From Ramlibacter sp. (lineage in GTDB: Bacteria; Pseudomonadota; Gammaproteobacteria; Burkholderiales; Burkholderiaceae_C): a stretch of 64,000 bases of DNA. Position 1 is the stretch's first letter. Each line of letters begins with the position of its first letter. Where the stretch lies: assembly GCA_019635435.1 (NCBI GenBank), contig JAHBZM010000001.1, positions 2,356,001 through 2,420,000 on the forward strand, written 5' to 3'. Shown one piece after another: positions 25,545-33,366 of the stretch. Under the pieces are notes generated by a model. That model made no database searches, was not told the origin of the DNA, and saw nothing but the letters and a program-made list of their open reading frames with translations. The position numbers and the translations under genes are program-made.

Positions 25545-26602
25545 GGGGTCTCCTTGATGATTTTTTGTGCGAGCTGCGCCATGGCCTCGGCCGAGCGGTT
25601 GCCGGGGGCGATCCGCTGCGCGGCATCGAACTGGCTGAAGTTGTTGCGCGTGGACCGCTCGTAGCCGGGGTCGTAGTGCAGGGCAAGCAGCTCGCGCACC
25701 ACGGGCTCGAGTTCGCCGGCGCGCACCCGCGCGGTCCAGGAGCCCACCACGGCCTTGCCCCGCAGTTCCACCAGCACCTCCAGCCGGGAGCACAGCAGCG
25801 CCGGGTCGTGGACGAACTGTGCGTAGTCCTCGAGCAGCAGGGCCACGCGCTCGTCGTCCGGCAGTTCCAGGCGCAGGCAGGGGCTGGCGCGCATGGCCGC
25901 CATCAAGGCGTCATTGACCGCCACATCGCCGACCTTCTTGCTTTCGCTTTCCACAAACACCGGCCGCGCCGGGTCCAGCTGGCGCAGGGCGTCCCAGACC
26001 AGCGTGTCAAACCGCTTCTGCGAGGGTTGCGCGAGGCCCGGCACCGTGCCCAGCACCGAACTGCGGTGGCTGGCCAGGGCCTCCAGGTCGAGCACCTGCG
26101 CGCCCTGGCGCGCCAGGGCATGCAGCAGCCGGGTCTTGCCCGAGCCCGTGGGCCCGCAGACCACGCGGAACTGCAGCCGCTGCGCGAGTTCGGGCAGGTG
26201 TTGCAGCACGGCGGCGCGAAAGGCCTTGTAGCCGCCCTCGACCAGGTGCACCCGGAACCCGATCTGGCCCAGGACCAGCGCGAGCGAACCGCTGCGCTGG
26301 CCGCCGCGCCAGCAGTACACCAGGGGCTGCCACTGCCGGGGCTTGTCCATGACCTCGCGCGTGATGTGGCTGGCCACGTTGGCCGCCACCAGCGCCGCGC
26401 CGCGCTTGCGCGCCTCGAAGGGGTTGACCTGCTTGTACAGCGTGCCGACTTCCTTGCGCTCGGCGTCGTTGAGCGATGGCCAGTTGACCGCGCCGGGCAG
26501 GTGGTCCAGTGCAAATTCGGATTCGCTGCGGGCGTCGATCACGGTGCTGAACTCACCCAGACGCAGCACGGCGTCGGCGGCGGAAACACGGACTTCGCTC
26601 AC
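25541..26602 (-). CDS. mnmH: tRNA 2-selenouridine synthase (MnmH/SelU)
   Basis: MnmH replaces sulfur by selenium in 2-thiouridine at the tRNA wobble position via a geranylated intermediate. The 353-residue protein has an N-terminal rhodanese domain with active-site cysteine in VYCWRGGQRSGS and a P-loop domain GPTGSGKTRLLHAL. The start is GTG 26602, overlapping the upstream esterase stop as GTGA. The enzyme needs selenophosphate from SelD; no selD or selA is in the window. Confidence 0.93.
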   Translation of the reverse strand: MSEVRVSAADAVLRLGEFSTVIDARSESEFALDHLPGAVNWPSLNDAERKEVGTLYKQVNPFEARKRGAALVAANVASHITREVMDKPRQWQPLVYCWRGGQRSGSLALVLGQIGFRVHLVEGGYKAFRAAVLQHLPELAQRLQFRVVCGPTGSGKTRLLHALARQGAQVLDLEALASHRSSVLGTVPGLAQPSQKRFDTLVWDALRQLDPARPVFVESESKKVGDVAVNDALMAAMRASPCLRLELPDDERVALLLEDYAQFVHDPALLCSRLEVLVELRGKAVVGSWTARVRAGELEPVVRELLALHYDPGYERSTRNNFSQFDAAQRIAPGNRSAEAMAQLAQKIIKETP

Positions 26603-27243
26603 AGCAGCTTCTTCAGTTCGGGCCAGACGTTCTCGAGCATCCTGGGGTGGGCTTCTTCGCGCGGATGAATGCGGTCGGGCTGGAACAGGCGGGTCGGGTC
26701 GGCATCGTCGGCGATGCCCTTGAGCAGGAACGGCACCACGGCGGCCCGCGTCGCCTGGGCCACCTTGCCAAACAGGGCCATGAAGCGGTTGGCGTAGTCG
26801 GTGCCGTAGTTGGGTGGCACCTGCATGCCGACCAGCAGCACCCTGGCGCCGGCCTTCTGCGCCGCGCGCGTCATCTGGGTGAGGTTGTCCTCGGTCATCT
26901 TCAGGGGCAGGCCCCGCAACGCGTCATTGCCACCCAGCTCGATCACCACCACCGTGGGGTGGTGCCTGGCCAGCAGTGCGCCCAGCCGCGAACGCCCGCC
27001 CGAGGTGGTGTCGCCGCTGATGCTGGCGTTGACCACCCGCGCGCCGCCGGGTTGCGCCTGCAGCCGTTGTTCGAGCAGGGCGACCCAGCCGCTGCCGCGT
27101 TTCAGGCCATACTCGGCACTGAGCGAGTCGCCCACCACCAGCACCAGCGGCGCAGCGCCAGGCGCGGCGGCCGCGAGACCCCCATAACCGCCAGCTAATG
27201 CGGCCGCGATAAAGTGGCGGCGACGCCACCCAGCATTGATCAT
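26599..27243 (-). CDS. tesA: Exported SGNH hydrolase (TesA-like arylesterase/lysophospholipase)
   Basis: TesA is a periplasmic multifunctional thioesterase/lysophospholipase. The 214-residue protein has a signal peptide with twin arginines (GWRRRHFIAAALAGG) and the SGNH blocks GDSLSAEYGL (nucleophile Ser), SISGDT, LGGNDALRG, and DRIHPREEAHP with the Asp and His. ATG 27243 lies on the same CATG as the start of the divergent ABC gene. The tesA/ybbA divergent pair is also known in E. coli. It is the first gene of the operon continuing to mnmH and the propeller gene. Confidence 0.88.
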   Translation of the reverse strand: MINAGWRRRHFIAAALAGGYGGLAAAAPGAAPLVLVVGDSLSAEYGLKRGSGWVALLEQRLQAQPGGARVVNASISGDTTSGGRSRLGALLARHHPTVVVIELGGNDALRGLPLKMTEDNLTQMTRAAQKAGARVLLVGMQVPPNYGTDYANRFMALFGKVAQATRAAVVPFLLKGIADDADPTRLFQPDRIHPREEAHPRMLENVWPELKKLL

Positions 27244-27913
27244 GTCCGAACCCATCATCTCAGTCGAAAACGTATGCAAGTCAGTCACGGATTCCACCGG
27301 GACTCTCGACATTTTGCGCGATATCGATTTCACGCTGGCACCGCGCGAGACCGCGGCCATTGTCGGTGCCTCGGGCTCGGGCAAAAGCACCTTGCTGTCC
27401 ATCGTGGCCGGGCTGGACACGCCCACCCGCGGTACGGTCCGTCTCGCGGGCCAGGATCTGTTTGACATGGATGAGGACGACCGCGCCGCGCTGCGCGCGC
27501 AGAAGGTCGGCTTCGTGTTCCAGAGCTTCCAGCTCATGGGCAACCTGACCGCGCTTGAAAACGTGATGCTGCCGCTGGAGCTCGCGGGCCGCAAGGACTC
27601 GCGCCGCGCCGCCGCCGAGATGCTGGAGCGCGTGGGCCTGGCCGCGCGGCTGGGCCACTACCCCAAGGTGCTGTCGGGTGGCGAGCAGCAGCGCGTGGCG
27701 CTGGCCCGGGCCTTTGTGGTGCAGCCCGCGGTGCTGCTGGCCGACGAGCCCACCGGCAGCCTGGACTTCGCAACCGGTGAAACGGTGATGCAGCTCATGT
27801 TTGACCTCAACCGCGAGCAGGGCACCACGCTGGTCCTGGTCACGCACGACCGCGCCATTGCCGCGCGCTGCGAACGCCGCATCACCATCGAGGCCGGGCG
27901 CATCTCGGCCTGA
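27242..27913 (+). CDS. ABC transporter ATP-binding protein (YbbA-like)
   Basis: This 223-residue ABC ATPase of the LolD/MacB group has Walker A VGASGSGKSTLLS, Q-loop VFQSFQLM, signature LSGGEQQRVALARA, Walker B AVLLADEPTG and H-loop VTHDR. Divergent pairing with tesA matches E. coli ybbA. In E. coli a permease gene (ybbP) follows; here the next gene is on the opposite strand, so the permease partner is missing or elsewhere. No Shine-Dalgarno sequence precedes the ATG; a TTG at 27236 is in frame. Confidence 0.88.
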   Translation: MSEPIISVENVCKSVTDSTGTLDILRDIDFTLAPRETAAIVGASGSGKSTLLSIVAGLDTPTRGTVRLAGQDLFDMDEDDRAALRAQKVGFVFQSFQLMGNLTALENVMLPLELAGRKDSRRAAAEMLERVGLAARLGHYPKVLSGGEQQRVALARAFVVQPAVLLADEPTGSLDFATGETVMQLMFDLNREQGTTLVLVTHDRAIAARCERRITIEAGRISA

Positions 27914-27916
27914 GAG

Positions 27917-27996
27917 ATGGCCCCCACGCTTGCCGCAGCGTGTGCTGCGCTGCCCCCCCGAGGGGCTTCAGCCGCCCTGGGGCGGCCCGGCGGCGT
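27917..27996. repeat. GC-rich hairpin element after ybbA-like gene
   Basis: The 99-base gap between the ABC gene and the convergent kinase gene is filled by C- and G-runs and hairpins, including GCCGCC(27971)-CTGG-GGCGGC and CCCCCCGAGGGGC. It resembles in style the element at 42228-42308 and looks like a REP-type intergenic element; it may also act as a bidirectional stop structure, but it lacks a T-run. Confidence 0.5.
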
Positions 27997-28012
27997 CTGA
28001 CCGGCCGGCGCC

Positions 28013-30256
28013 TCAGCGCTGGGGCAGGGCCCGCTTGATCGCCTGGAGAAACACCTCGCGTTGCTGCACGTGGTCGATGTTGGCGGCGACGGCCATGACA
28101 AATTCCTTGAAGGTGGTGGCCCGCGATGCTTCCTTGCGGATCAGCATCTTGGCCATGGGCCCGATGAACTTGCTCAGCGTGTGCTCGATGATGGCCAGCT
28201 CCTCGGGCGGAATGTCCATTTGCCGCGTGGAATGCAGCGGCAGGGACGGCTCGGGCCGGGACGGTGTGCGCCGGGTCGGCTCGAGCCGCGACGACGCAGG
28301 CTGGCTCAGCGGCATGGGCCGCGAGGGCCGGCTGCCACTGCGCGACAGCGGCTGGCTCAGGGGCATGGGCCGGCTCGACGGCGGCTGCGAGGCGGGCCGG
28401 CTGTGGCCCGGGTGGCTCTGGCTGTGGGTGAGGGTGCCGTAGATGAAGGCATCGCGCGAGCGTTCTTCCTGGATCGACGGCGCCAGCGCCTCGCGCAGCT
28501 CGGGAATGCTGCGTGCCAGGGGCAGGGCCTTGCGCACCAGCACCCTGGACAGCGGGCCGATCAGGCGGGTCAGGTCGGCCTCGACCTCGGCCACCTGGGC
28601 CGCGTCAAGCACCTGCCCCGAGATCACCGGCATGGTCTGCGTGTAGCCGGTGGCCGGGCCTTCGCGACGGGTGCTGCCGCGCGGGCCGTTGGCCACGCAA
28701 TAGACCTCGTGCAGGCGCGCGTGCTTGTCGCTGTATTGGCCCAGGTACTCGAACATCTCGGCGGTGTCGTCGGTGATGCGCGAGATCACGTCGTAGTAGG
28801 CGCGGGACACCAGGACCTGGTTGGCGTCGGCGAAATCCATGATGCGCTGCGCCACGTTGATGCCATCGCCCACCACGTTGACGCGCTCGTTGATGTCGGC
28901 AATCACGCGCACCGGGCCCATGTGCAGGCCGACGCGCACCGACAGGTGGCTGCCGTAGCGCTGGCCCAGCAGGTCGCGCAGCAGCAGCGCCGAGTGCAGG
29001 GCTTCCTCGGGGTCGCCCATGAAGCAGATCGCGGCGCCGTCACCGGTGTCGATGGCGATGCGGGTGTCTTCGGGCACGCCCTTGAGCGCCTTGCCGATCA
29101 GCTCGTTGAACAGCTTCTTGAGTGCGACCTGGTCGTCCACCGACCGGATCGAGTAGCCGATCAGGTCCAGGAACATGATGGTGCACAGCAGGTTCTTGCG
29201 CTGAAAGGCTGCCAGGCCGCCGGGTGCGCTGCCTGAGCCGGTCGAACCGGCCGATCCGGTCGTGGCGGGCGCGGCATAGCCGCCCGCGGGCAGGCCGGGG
29301 CGTCTGGCGTCGAGATCGAAATCCAGCGCGGGTGCGTCGGGCTGTTCCGAGCCCTGGATGGCGGCGCGGAATTCGGCCACGTTCTGGGGCCGGCGGCTCT
29401 CGTCGGGGTTGATGGCCCAGTCGATGGCATCGAGCAGCGAGGCGCCAAACACGCTGGCCTCGGCCAGGCTGGAGGCCGGCAGCATGCTGTCGGTCTTGAC
29501 GCGCGAGGCCGACTCCAGGGGCTTCTTGCCCGTGGTCATCCAGTACATCACGGCGCCCAGAGAATAAATATCGGTCCACGGTCCCTGGTTGCCCTGGGAG
29601 TGGTATTGCTCGAACGGCGCGAAACCCGGGCTCACGATGTTGGTCATGTCCTGGTTGGCAGTGACCCGGCGCGCCGCGCCGAAGTCCAGCAGCACCGGGG
29701 TGCCGTCGGCCCGCACATAGATGTTGTCGGGCTTGATGTCGCGGTGCAGGAAGCCGGTCTTGTGCACGGCGGCCAGGCCGTCCAGCAGCGGGTAGATGAT
29801 GGAGAGCAGGGCCCGCTGCGTCAGCGGTGCGTTCTGCGGCACCCAGCGCTTGAGCGGGTCGCCCGACTCGTACTCCATGACGATGTAGGCCGTGCTGTTC
29901 TCGCGGAAGTAGCGCAGCACCCGCACGATGTTGGGGTGGCGGAAGGTGGCCAGCGCCCGCGCTTCGTCCAGGAAGCGCTCCAGGCCCCAGTTGTACTGGT
30001 CGATGGTTTCCTGCGCCGTGCCGCGCACCTGCACCTGGTGGTTGGCGACGCGGGTCACCGAGTCGCCGGGGAAATACTCCTTGATGGCCACCGGCAGGTT
30101 CAGGTTGATGTCGCGGGCCAGGTAGGTGATGCCGAAGCCACCCACACCCAGCGCGCGCTCGATCTGGTATTCAAGCAGCTTGTAGCCGCCCGGCAGGCAG
30201 GCGGTGTCGCCCGACGCCGATGGCGGCGGGGGAGGGGAACCGTGGGCCGCTGTCAT
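28013..30256 (-). CDS. Ser/Thr protein kinase fused to class III nucleotide cyclase and duplicated helical tail
   Basis: A 747-residue cytoplasmic protein. Residues ~25-300 are a Hanks-type kinase: glycine loop GVGGFGITY (37-45), Lys59 in VAIKE, HRDIKPDN (171-178, Asp173) and DFG (191-193), all intact. Residues ~350-525 are a class III cyclase homology domain with FLDLIGYS (Asp364), DTGDGAAI (Asp403/406) and VGDGINVAQRI (Asn467, Arg471), so the metal and catalytic residues look present. Residues ~552-606 and ~682-742 are two copies of a helical domain (DLTRLIGPLSRVLVRKA; HTLSKFIGPMAKMLIRKEA) joined by a Ser/Pro/Arg linker. There is no transmembrane helix. The heme-motif sensor gene lies 22 bases upstream in the same operon. 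Substrates are unknown; cAMP or cGMP output is inferred. Confidence 0.88.
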   Translation of the reverse strand: MTAAHGSPPPPPSASGDTACLPGGYKLLEYQIERALGVGGFGITYLARDINLNLPVAIKEYFPGDSVTRVANHQVQVRGTAQETIDQYNWGLERFLDEARALATFRHPNIVRVLRYFRENSTAYIVMEYESGDPLKRWVPQNAPLTQRALLSIIYPLLDGLAAVHKTGFLHRDIKPDNIYVRADGTPVLLDFGAARRVTANQDMTNIVSPGFAPFEQYHSQGNQGPWTDIYSLGAVMYWMTTGKKPLESASRVKTDSMLPASSLAEASVFGASLLDAIDWAINPDESRRPQNVAEFRAAIQGSEQPDAPALDFDLDARRPGLPAGGYAAPATTGSAGSTGSGSAPGGLAAFQRKNLLCTIMFLDLIGYSIRSVDDQVALKKLFNELIGKALKGVPEDTRIAIDTGDGAAICFMGDPEEALHSALLLRDLLGQRYGSHLSVRVGLHMGPVRVIADINERVNVVGDGINVAQRIMDFADANQVLVSRAYYDVISRITDDTAEMFEYLGQYSDKHARLHEVYCVANGPRGSTRREGPATGYTQTMPVISGQVLDAAQVAEVEADLTRLIGPLSRVLVRKALPLARSIPELREALAPSIQEERSRDAFIYGTLTHSQSHPGHSRPASQPPSSRPMPLSQPLSRSGSRPSRPMPLSQPASSRLEPTRRTPSRPEPSLPLHSTRQMDIPPEELAIIEHTLSKFIGPMAKMLIRKEASRATTFKEFVMAVAANIDHVQQREVFLQAIKRALPQR

Positions 30257-30278
30257 CGGGTACTGCGTGTGGACAGGC

Positions 30279-31151
30279 TTACTGGTCGATCATCTGCATG
30301 GCTTTTTCAAGGCTTCGCCGCATGCGGTTGAACGAACTGCCCAGCACGGCGACCTCGTCGCTGCCCTTTTCGGCCACTTCGGGTTCGTTGAAGTCGCCGG
30401 TGCTGACCTTGTCGGCCGACTGCGACATCTTGCGGATCGGCCGGATGATGAGCCAGCTCAGCATCAGGTTGAGCACCACGAAAACCACGACGAACACCCC
30501 GGCCAGCGAGGCCATGAAGGTGGTGAAGGCGCGGTCGGCATTGTGGATCGGGATGGCCATGGGCACCGTGACCACCTGGGCGCCGACGATCTCGTTGTGC
30601 TTCCAGCCAAAGCCGTTGGCCTCGCCGTAGATCTTGATCATGGTGGGCGGCGCGGCGTCAGCCGTGCTGTGGCACTGCAGGCAGGCCGGGTTGCCGATCT
30701 GGATGGGCTTGGCGATGAACAGGCTGCGGCCCGTGGATGACTGGCGCTCGGCCACGATTTCCTTGAGGTCGGCGTGCTGGCGGAACTGCTGCACGAGGTC
30801 AGCCTCCCAGTCGGCCGCGCGGTCGCGCGGGTTGGTGGGGTTGAGCGTGGCTTCCTTGTAGCCGTAGTCGGGGTATTTTTTCTGGAGCTGGTTGACGGCC
30901 TCGGTCGCGGCGTAGGCCGGCACGGTCTGCGGCAGGAAGACTTCTTCAAGCTGCTTGATCAGGTGCGGCTGGATCTGCGTGATGGTGTAGGTGCGCACGG
31001 AGATCGCGGCTTCCATCATGAGGCGGGCGTTGCGCACCACCTCGTCGCGGGCATTGTCCTGGAGCAATTGGCGCGATATGAACCCGGCAGCGCCAAAACC
31101 GGCCAGGAACACCACAACGAGTACCAGATTGAATTTGAGGCGCAGGCCCAT
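30279..31151 (-). CDS. Membrane sensor with periplasmic c-type heme motif (Tll0287/DUF3365-like) and HAMP
   Basis: The 290-residue protein has a transmembrane helix at ~8-30, a periplasmic domain to ~208 with the heme c attachment motif CLQCH at 157-161, a second helix at ~209-236 and a HAMP region (IIRPIRKMSQSADKVSTGDF) ending at the C-terminus. The periplasmic part has the ARLMMEAAISVRTYT and PATNPRD-like pattern (TLNPTNPRDRAADWEADLV) of Tll0287/DUF3365 sensors. It has no kinase, methyl-accepting or cyclase output of its own; the following kinase-cyclase gene, 22 bases downstream, is the likely output. ATG 31151 has AAGGAG 8 bases upstream. Redox, oxygen or NO sensing is inferred only. Confidence 0.85.
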   Translation of the reverse strand: MGLRLKFNLVLVVVFLAGFGAAGFISRQLLQDNARDEVVRNARLMMEAAISVRTYTITQIQPHLIKQLEEVFLPQTVPAYAATEAVNQLQKKYPDYGYKEATLNPTNPRDRAADWEADLVQQFRQHADLKEIVAERQSSTGRSLFIAKPIQIGNPACLQCHSTADAAPPTMIKIYGEANGFGWKHNEIVGAQVVTVPMAIPIHNADRAFTTFMASLAGVFVVVFVVLNLMLSWLIIRPIRKMSQSADKVSTGDFNEPEVAEKGSDEVAVLGSSFNRMRRSLEKAMQMIDQ

Positions 31152-31176
31152 GCTTCTTCTCCTTGTTATGAGGACT

Positions 31177-31184
31177 ATTTTATA
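31177..31184 (-). promoter_or_regulatory. Candidate -10 region of the heme-sensor/kinase-cyclase operon
   Basis: The minus strand reads TATAAAAT at 31184-31177, 25 bases before the sensor start and upstream of its AAGGAG, in a very GC-rich surround. It overlaps the divergent rlmB promoter region. No -35 box is evident. Confidence 0.4.
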
Positions 31185-31208
31185 CGGTGGGGCCGGGGGC
31201 GGGCACGG

Positions 31209-31214
31209 GATAAT
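31209..31214 (+). promoter_or_regulatory. rlmB: -10-like GATAAT 6 bases before rlmB
   Basis: GATAAT (five of six consensus bases) ends 6 bases before the rlmB ATG and there is no Shine-Dalgarno sequence, so the mRNA is predicted to begin at the ATG. The surrounding CACGGGATAATC is identical to that before the chromate transporter gene at 33959. Confidence 0.5.
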
Positions 31215-31220
31215 CCTGTG

Positions 31221-31967
31221 ATGTCTTCCCCTAAAGTTCTGTTCGGATTCCACGCCGTGGGTGTCCGGCTCAAGACCGCGCCCCGGTCCATCATCGAGAT
31301 ATACGTCGATCCCTCGCGAAAGGATGCACGCATGCGCCAGTTTCTGGAGCGTGTGGGCGAAGCCCAGGTCCGGCTGATCGAGGCCGACGGCCTGCGGCTG
31401 GCCAAACTGGCGGGCAGCCATGGCCACCAGGGCGTGGCCGCGCGGGTGGAGCCGATGCCGCAGGCCCATTCACTCGATGACCTGCTGGACGGCATCGAGG
31501 GGCCGCCTCTGCTGCTGGTGCTCGATGGCGTGACCGATCCGCACAACCTGGGCGCCTGCCTGCGCGTGGCCGACGGCGCCGGCGCGCACGCGGTGATTGC
31601 CCCCAAGGACCATGCCGCGGGCATCAATGCGACGGTCGCCAAGGTGTCCAGCGGGGCGTCGGAGACGGTGCCGTACTTCATGGTGACCAACCTGGCGCGC
31701 ACCCTGGGCGAGCTCAAGGAGCGCAACATCTGGTGCATAGGCACCAGCGACGACGCGCCCAAAACCCTGTTCCAGATGGATTTCACCGGGCCCGTGGCCC
31801 TGGTGCTGGGCGCCGAGGGCGCCGGCATGCGCCAGCTCACGCGCAAGACCTGCGACGAACTGGCCAGCATCCCCATGCAGGGCGCGGTGGAAAGCCTCAA
31901 TGTGTCGGTGGCCAGCGGGGTCTGCCTCTACGAGGCGTTGCGCCAGCGGGTGGGCCGGGGGGTGTGA
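31221..31967 (+). CDS. rlmB: 23S rRNA Gm2251 2'-O-methyltransferase RlmB
   Basis: RlmB is a SpoU-class (SPOUT knot) enzyme methylating G2251 in the 23S P loop. The 248-residue protein has the N-terminal substrate-binding part (VLFGFHAVGVRLKTAPRSI) and the SpoU motifs LDGVTDPHNLGACLRVADGAG (motif 1, residues within), LVLGAEGAGMR (motif 2) and PMQGAVESLNVSVASGV (motif 3). It overlaps the sirtuin gene by 4 bases (GTGA). Confidence 0.94.
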   Translation: MSSPKVLFGFHAVGVRLKTAPRSIIEIYVDPSRKDARMRQFLERVGEAQVRLIEADGLRLAKLAGSHGHQGVAARVEPMPQAHSLDDLLDGIEGPPLLLVLDGVTDPHNLGACLRVADGAGAHAVIAPKDHAAGINATVAKVSSGASETVPYFMVTNLARTLGELKERNIWCIGTSDDAPKTLFQMDFTGPVALVLGAEGAGMRQLTRKTCDELASIPMQGAVESLNVSVASGVCLYEALRQRVGRGV

Positions 31968-32707
31968 GCCCGGACGACGCACTGGCCCTGGCACGCGGCT
32001 GGGCCGCGGCTGCCCCCCACCTGGCCGTGCTGACCGGTGCGGGGATCAGCGCCGAGTCAGGCGTTCCCACCTTCCGTGACGCCCAAACCGGCCTGTGGGC
32101 GCGCTTGCGGCCCGAGGAACTGGCCACCGAAGAGGCTTTTCGCGCGCACCCCGAGCGGGTCTGGGACTGGTACGCGCAGCGCCGCGAGCGCGTGGCCCAG
32201 GCCCTGCCCAATGCCGGTCACCAGGCCCTGGCTGATTTCCAGCAGCGGCACTCCGGCCGCCTGACGCTGATCACCCAGAACGTGGACGGCCTGCACCAGC
32301 GGGCCGGCAGCACCGGCGTGCTGGCCCTGCATGGGCAGCTGGCCGAGGACCGCTGGCTGGACCCGCCCCAGCCGTGCTGTGACCCGGAGCTGGCCCACAA
32401 GGGCTCGCCACCGCGGTGCGTGCGCTGCGGCAACCTGCGCCGGCCCGCCGTGGTGTGGTTTGGCGAAATGCTGCCGCCGCAGGCACTGGGCGCTGCCCAG
32501 CAGGCCGCCCGCCAGTGCGCGCTGATGCTGGTGGTGGGCACCTCGGGCGCGGTCTATCCGGCCGCGGGCCTGGCCCGCATCGCCCGCGACGCCGGGGCCC
32601 GGGTGGTGGTGGTCAACACCGCGCCCAGCGGGCTGGATGACGAGGCCCATGCCGTGCTGCGCGGCCCGGCGGCCCGCGTACTGCCGCAATTGCTATCAGA
32701 TCTGTAG
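31964..32707 (+). CDS. Sirtuin-type NAD-dependent protein deacylase
   Basis: The 247-residue protein starts at GTG 31964, overlapping the rlmB stop, with GGGGGG just upstream. It shows the sirtuin motifs TGAGISAESGVPTFRD, ITQNVDGLHQRAG, catalytic His in LALHGQL, zinc cysteines around PCCDPEL and RCVRCGNL, and VVWFGEMLP. The WDWYAQRRERV segment has the Tyr-x-x-Arg pair that in SIRT5/CobB-type enzymes binds succinyl or malonyl groups, so desuccinylase activity is likely. The stop codon and last six codons come from a dispersed repeat copy. Confidence 0.9.
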   Translation: MSPDDALALARGWAAAAPHLAVLTGAGISAESGVPTFRDAQTGLWARLRPEELATEEAFRAHPERVWDWYAQRRERVAQALPNAGHQALADFQQRHSGRLTLITQNVDGLHQRAGSTGVLALHGQLAEDRWLDPPQPCCDPELAHKGSPPRCVRCGNLRRPAVVWFGEMLPPQALGAAQQAARQCALMLVVGTSGAVYPAAGLARIARDAGARVVVVNTAPSGLDDEAHAVLRGPAARVLPQLLSDL

Positions 32708-32748
32708 CAGGTCATGGCCGCCAGGCCTGGACTCCAGGCCCAAAAGGC
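32690..32748 (+). repeat. Dispersed repeat copy forming the 3' end of the sirtuin gene
   Basis: TTGCTATCAGATCTGTAGCA starts the copy and GGCCTGGACTCCAGGCCC ends it. The first half is an RNA or DNA palindrome (GCTA...TAGC) whose TAG is the sirtuin stop. After it, two GGCTTGAAAG units flank GGCTTGGAGG, a small local repetition up to 32785. Confidence 0.75.
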
Positions 32749-32793
32749 TTGAAAGAGGGCTTGGAGGGGGCTTGAAAGCCGGCCCGGCGCCTG

Positions 32794-33366
32794 TCAGATC
32801 CAGCCCAGCGCCCCCAGCAGCGCCCCGGCGCCCAGCAGCCACAGCAGGTGCAGCCGTGTGCGCCACACGATGATGGCCGTGATCACGGCCACCAACCAGA
32901 TCGGCCAGCGGCTCAGTGCATAGTTGCCGCCCGTGGCCAGCAGCCAGCCGGTGGCGATCAGCAAGGCGATCACGATGGGCGCCATGCCCTGCTTGAAGGC
33001 CCGCACCGCGCGCAGCTCGCGGTTGCGGTGGCCCCAGCGCGCGGCCAGGTAGGTCAGGGTGGTGCTGGGCAGCATGATGCCCAGCATGGTCAGGCCCATG
33101 CCCAGCGCTGCCATGGGCAGGCCGCCGGCGTTCAGGCCCACGTTCCAGCCCATCAGCGCCACAAACAGCACATTGGGCCCGGGGGCCGCCTGGGCGATGG
33201 CGATGGAGGCGTTGAACTGCGGGATCGACAGCCAGTGCGCTTCTTCCACCAGGTAGCGGTGCATGTCGGGCGCGACGGTGATGGCGCCGCCCACCGCCAG
33301 CAGCGACAGCGAGGCAAAGTGCAGCAGCAGGCTCAGCCAGTCCGCGGCCGTGAGGGTCAGGCTCAT
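32794..33366 (-). CDS. Chromate transporter, ChrA C-terminal-type half
   Basis: This 190-residue membrane protein is one half of a split (short-chain) CHR-family chromate transporter. It has the FASLSLLAVGGAITVAPDMH and AQAAPGPNVLFVALMGW motifs, the second being the CHR PGP signature. About five hydrophobic helices are seen. The start overlaps the stop of the other half by 4 bases (ATGA), so both are translated together and probably heterodimerise. Substrate chromate or sulfate is inferred from the family. Confidence 0.87.
   Translation of the reverse strand: MSLTLTAADWLSLLLHFASLSLLAVGGAITVAPDMHRYLVEEAHWLSIPQFNASIAIAQAAPGPNVLFVALMGWNVGLNAGGLPMAALGMGLTMLGIMLPSTTLTYLAARWGHRNRELRAVRAFKQGMAPIVIALLIATGWLLATGGNYALSRWPIWLVAVITAIIVWRTRLHLLWLLGAGALLGALGWI

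Noticed and set aside
32745..32785. Possible short CRISPR-like or tandem array of GGCTTGAAAG units
   Set aside because: Only two or three irregular units with no spacers of equal length.
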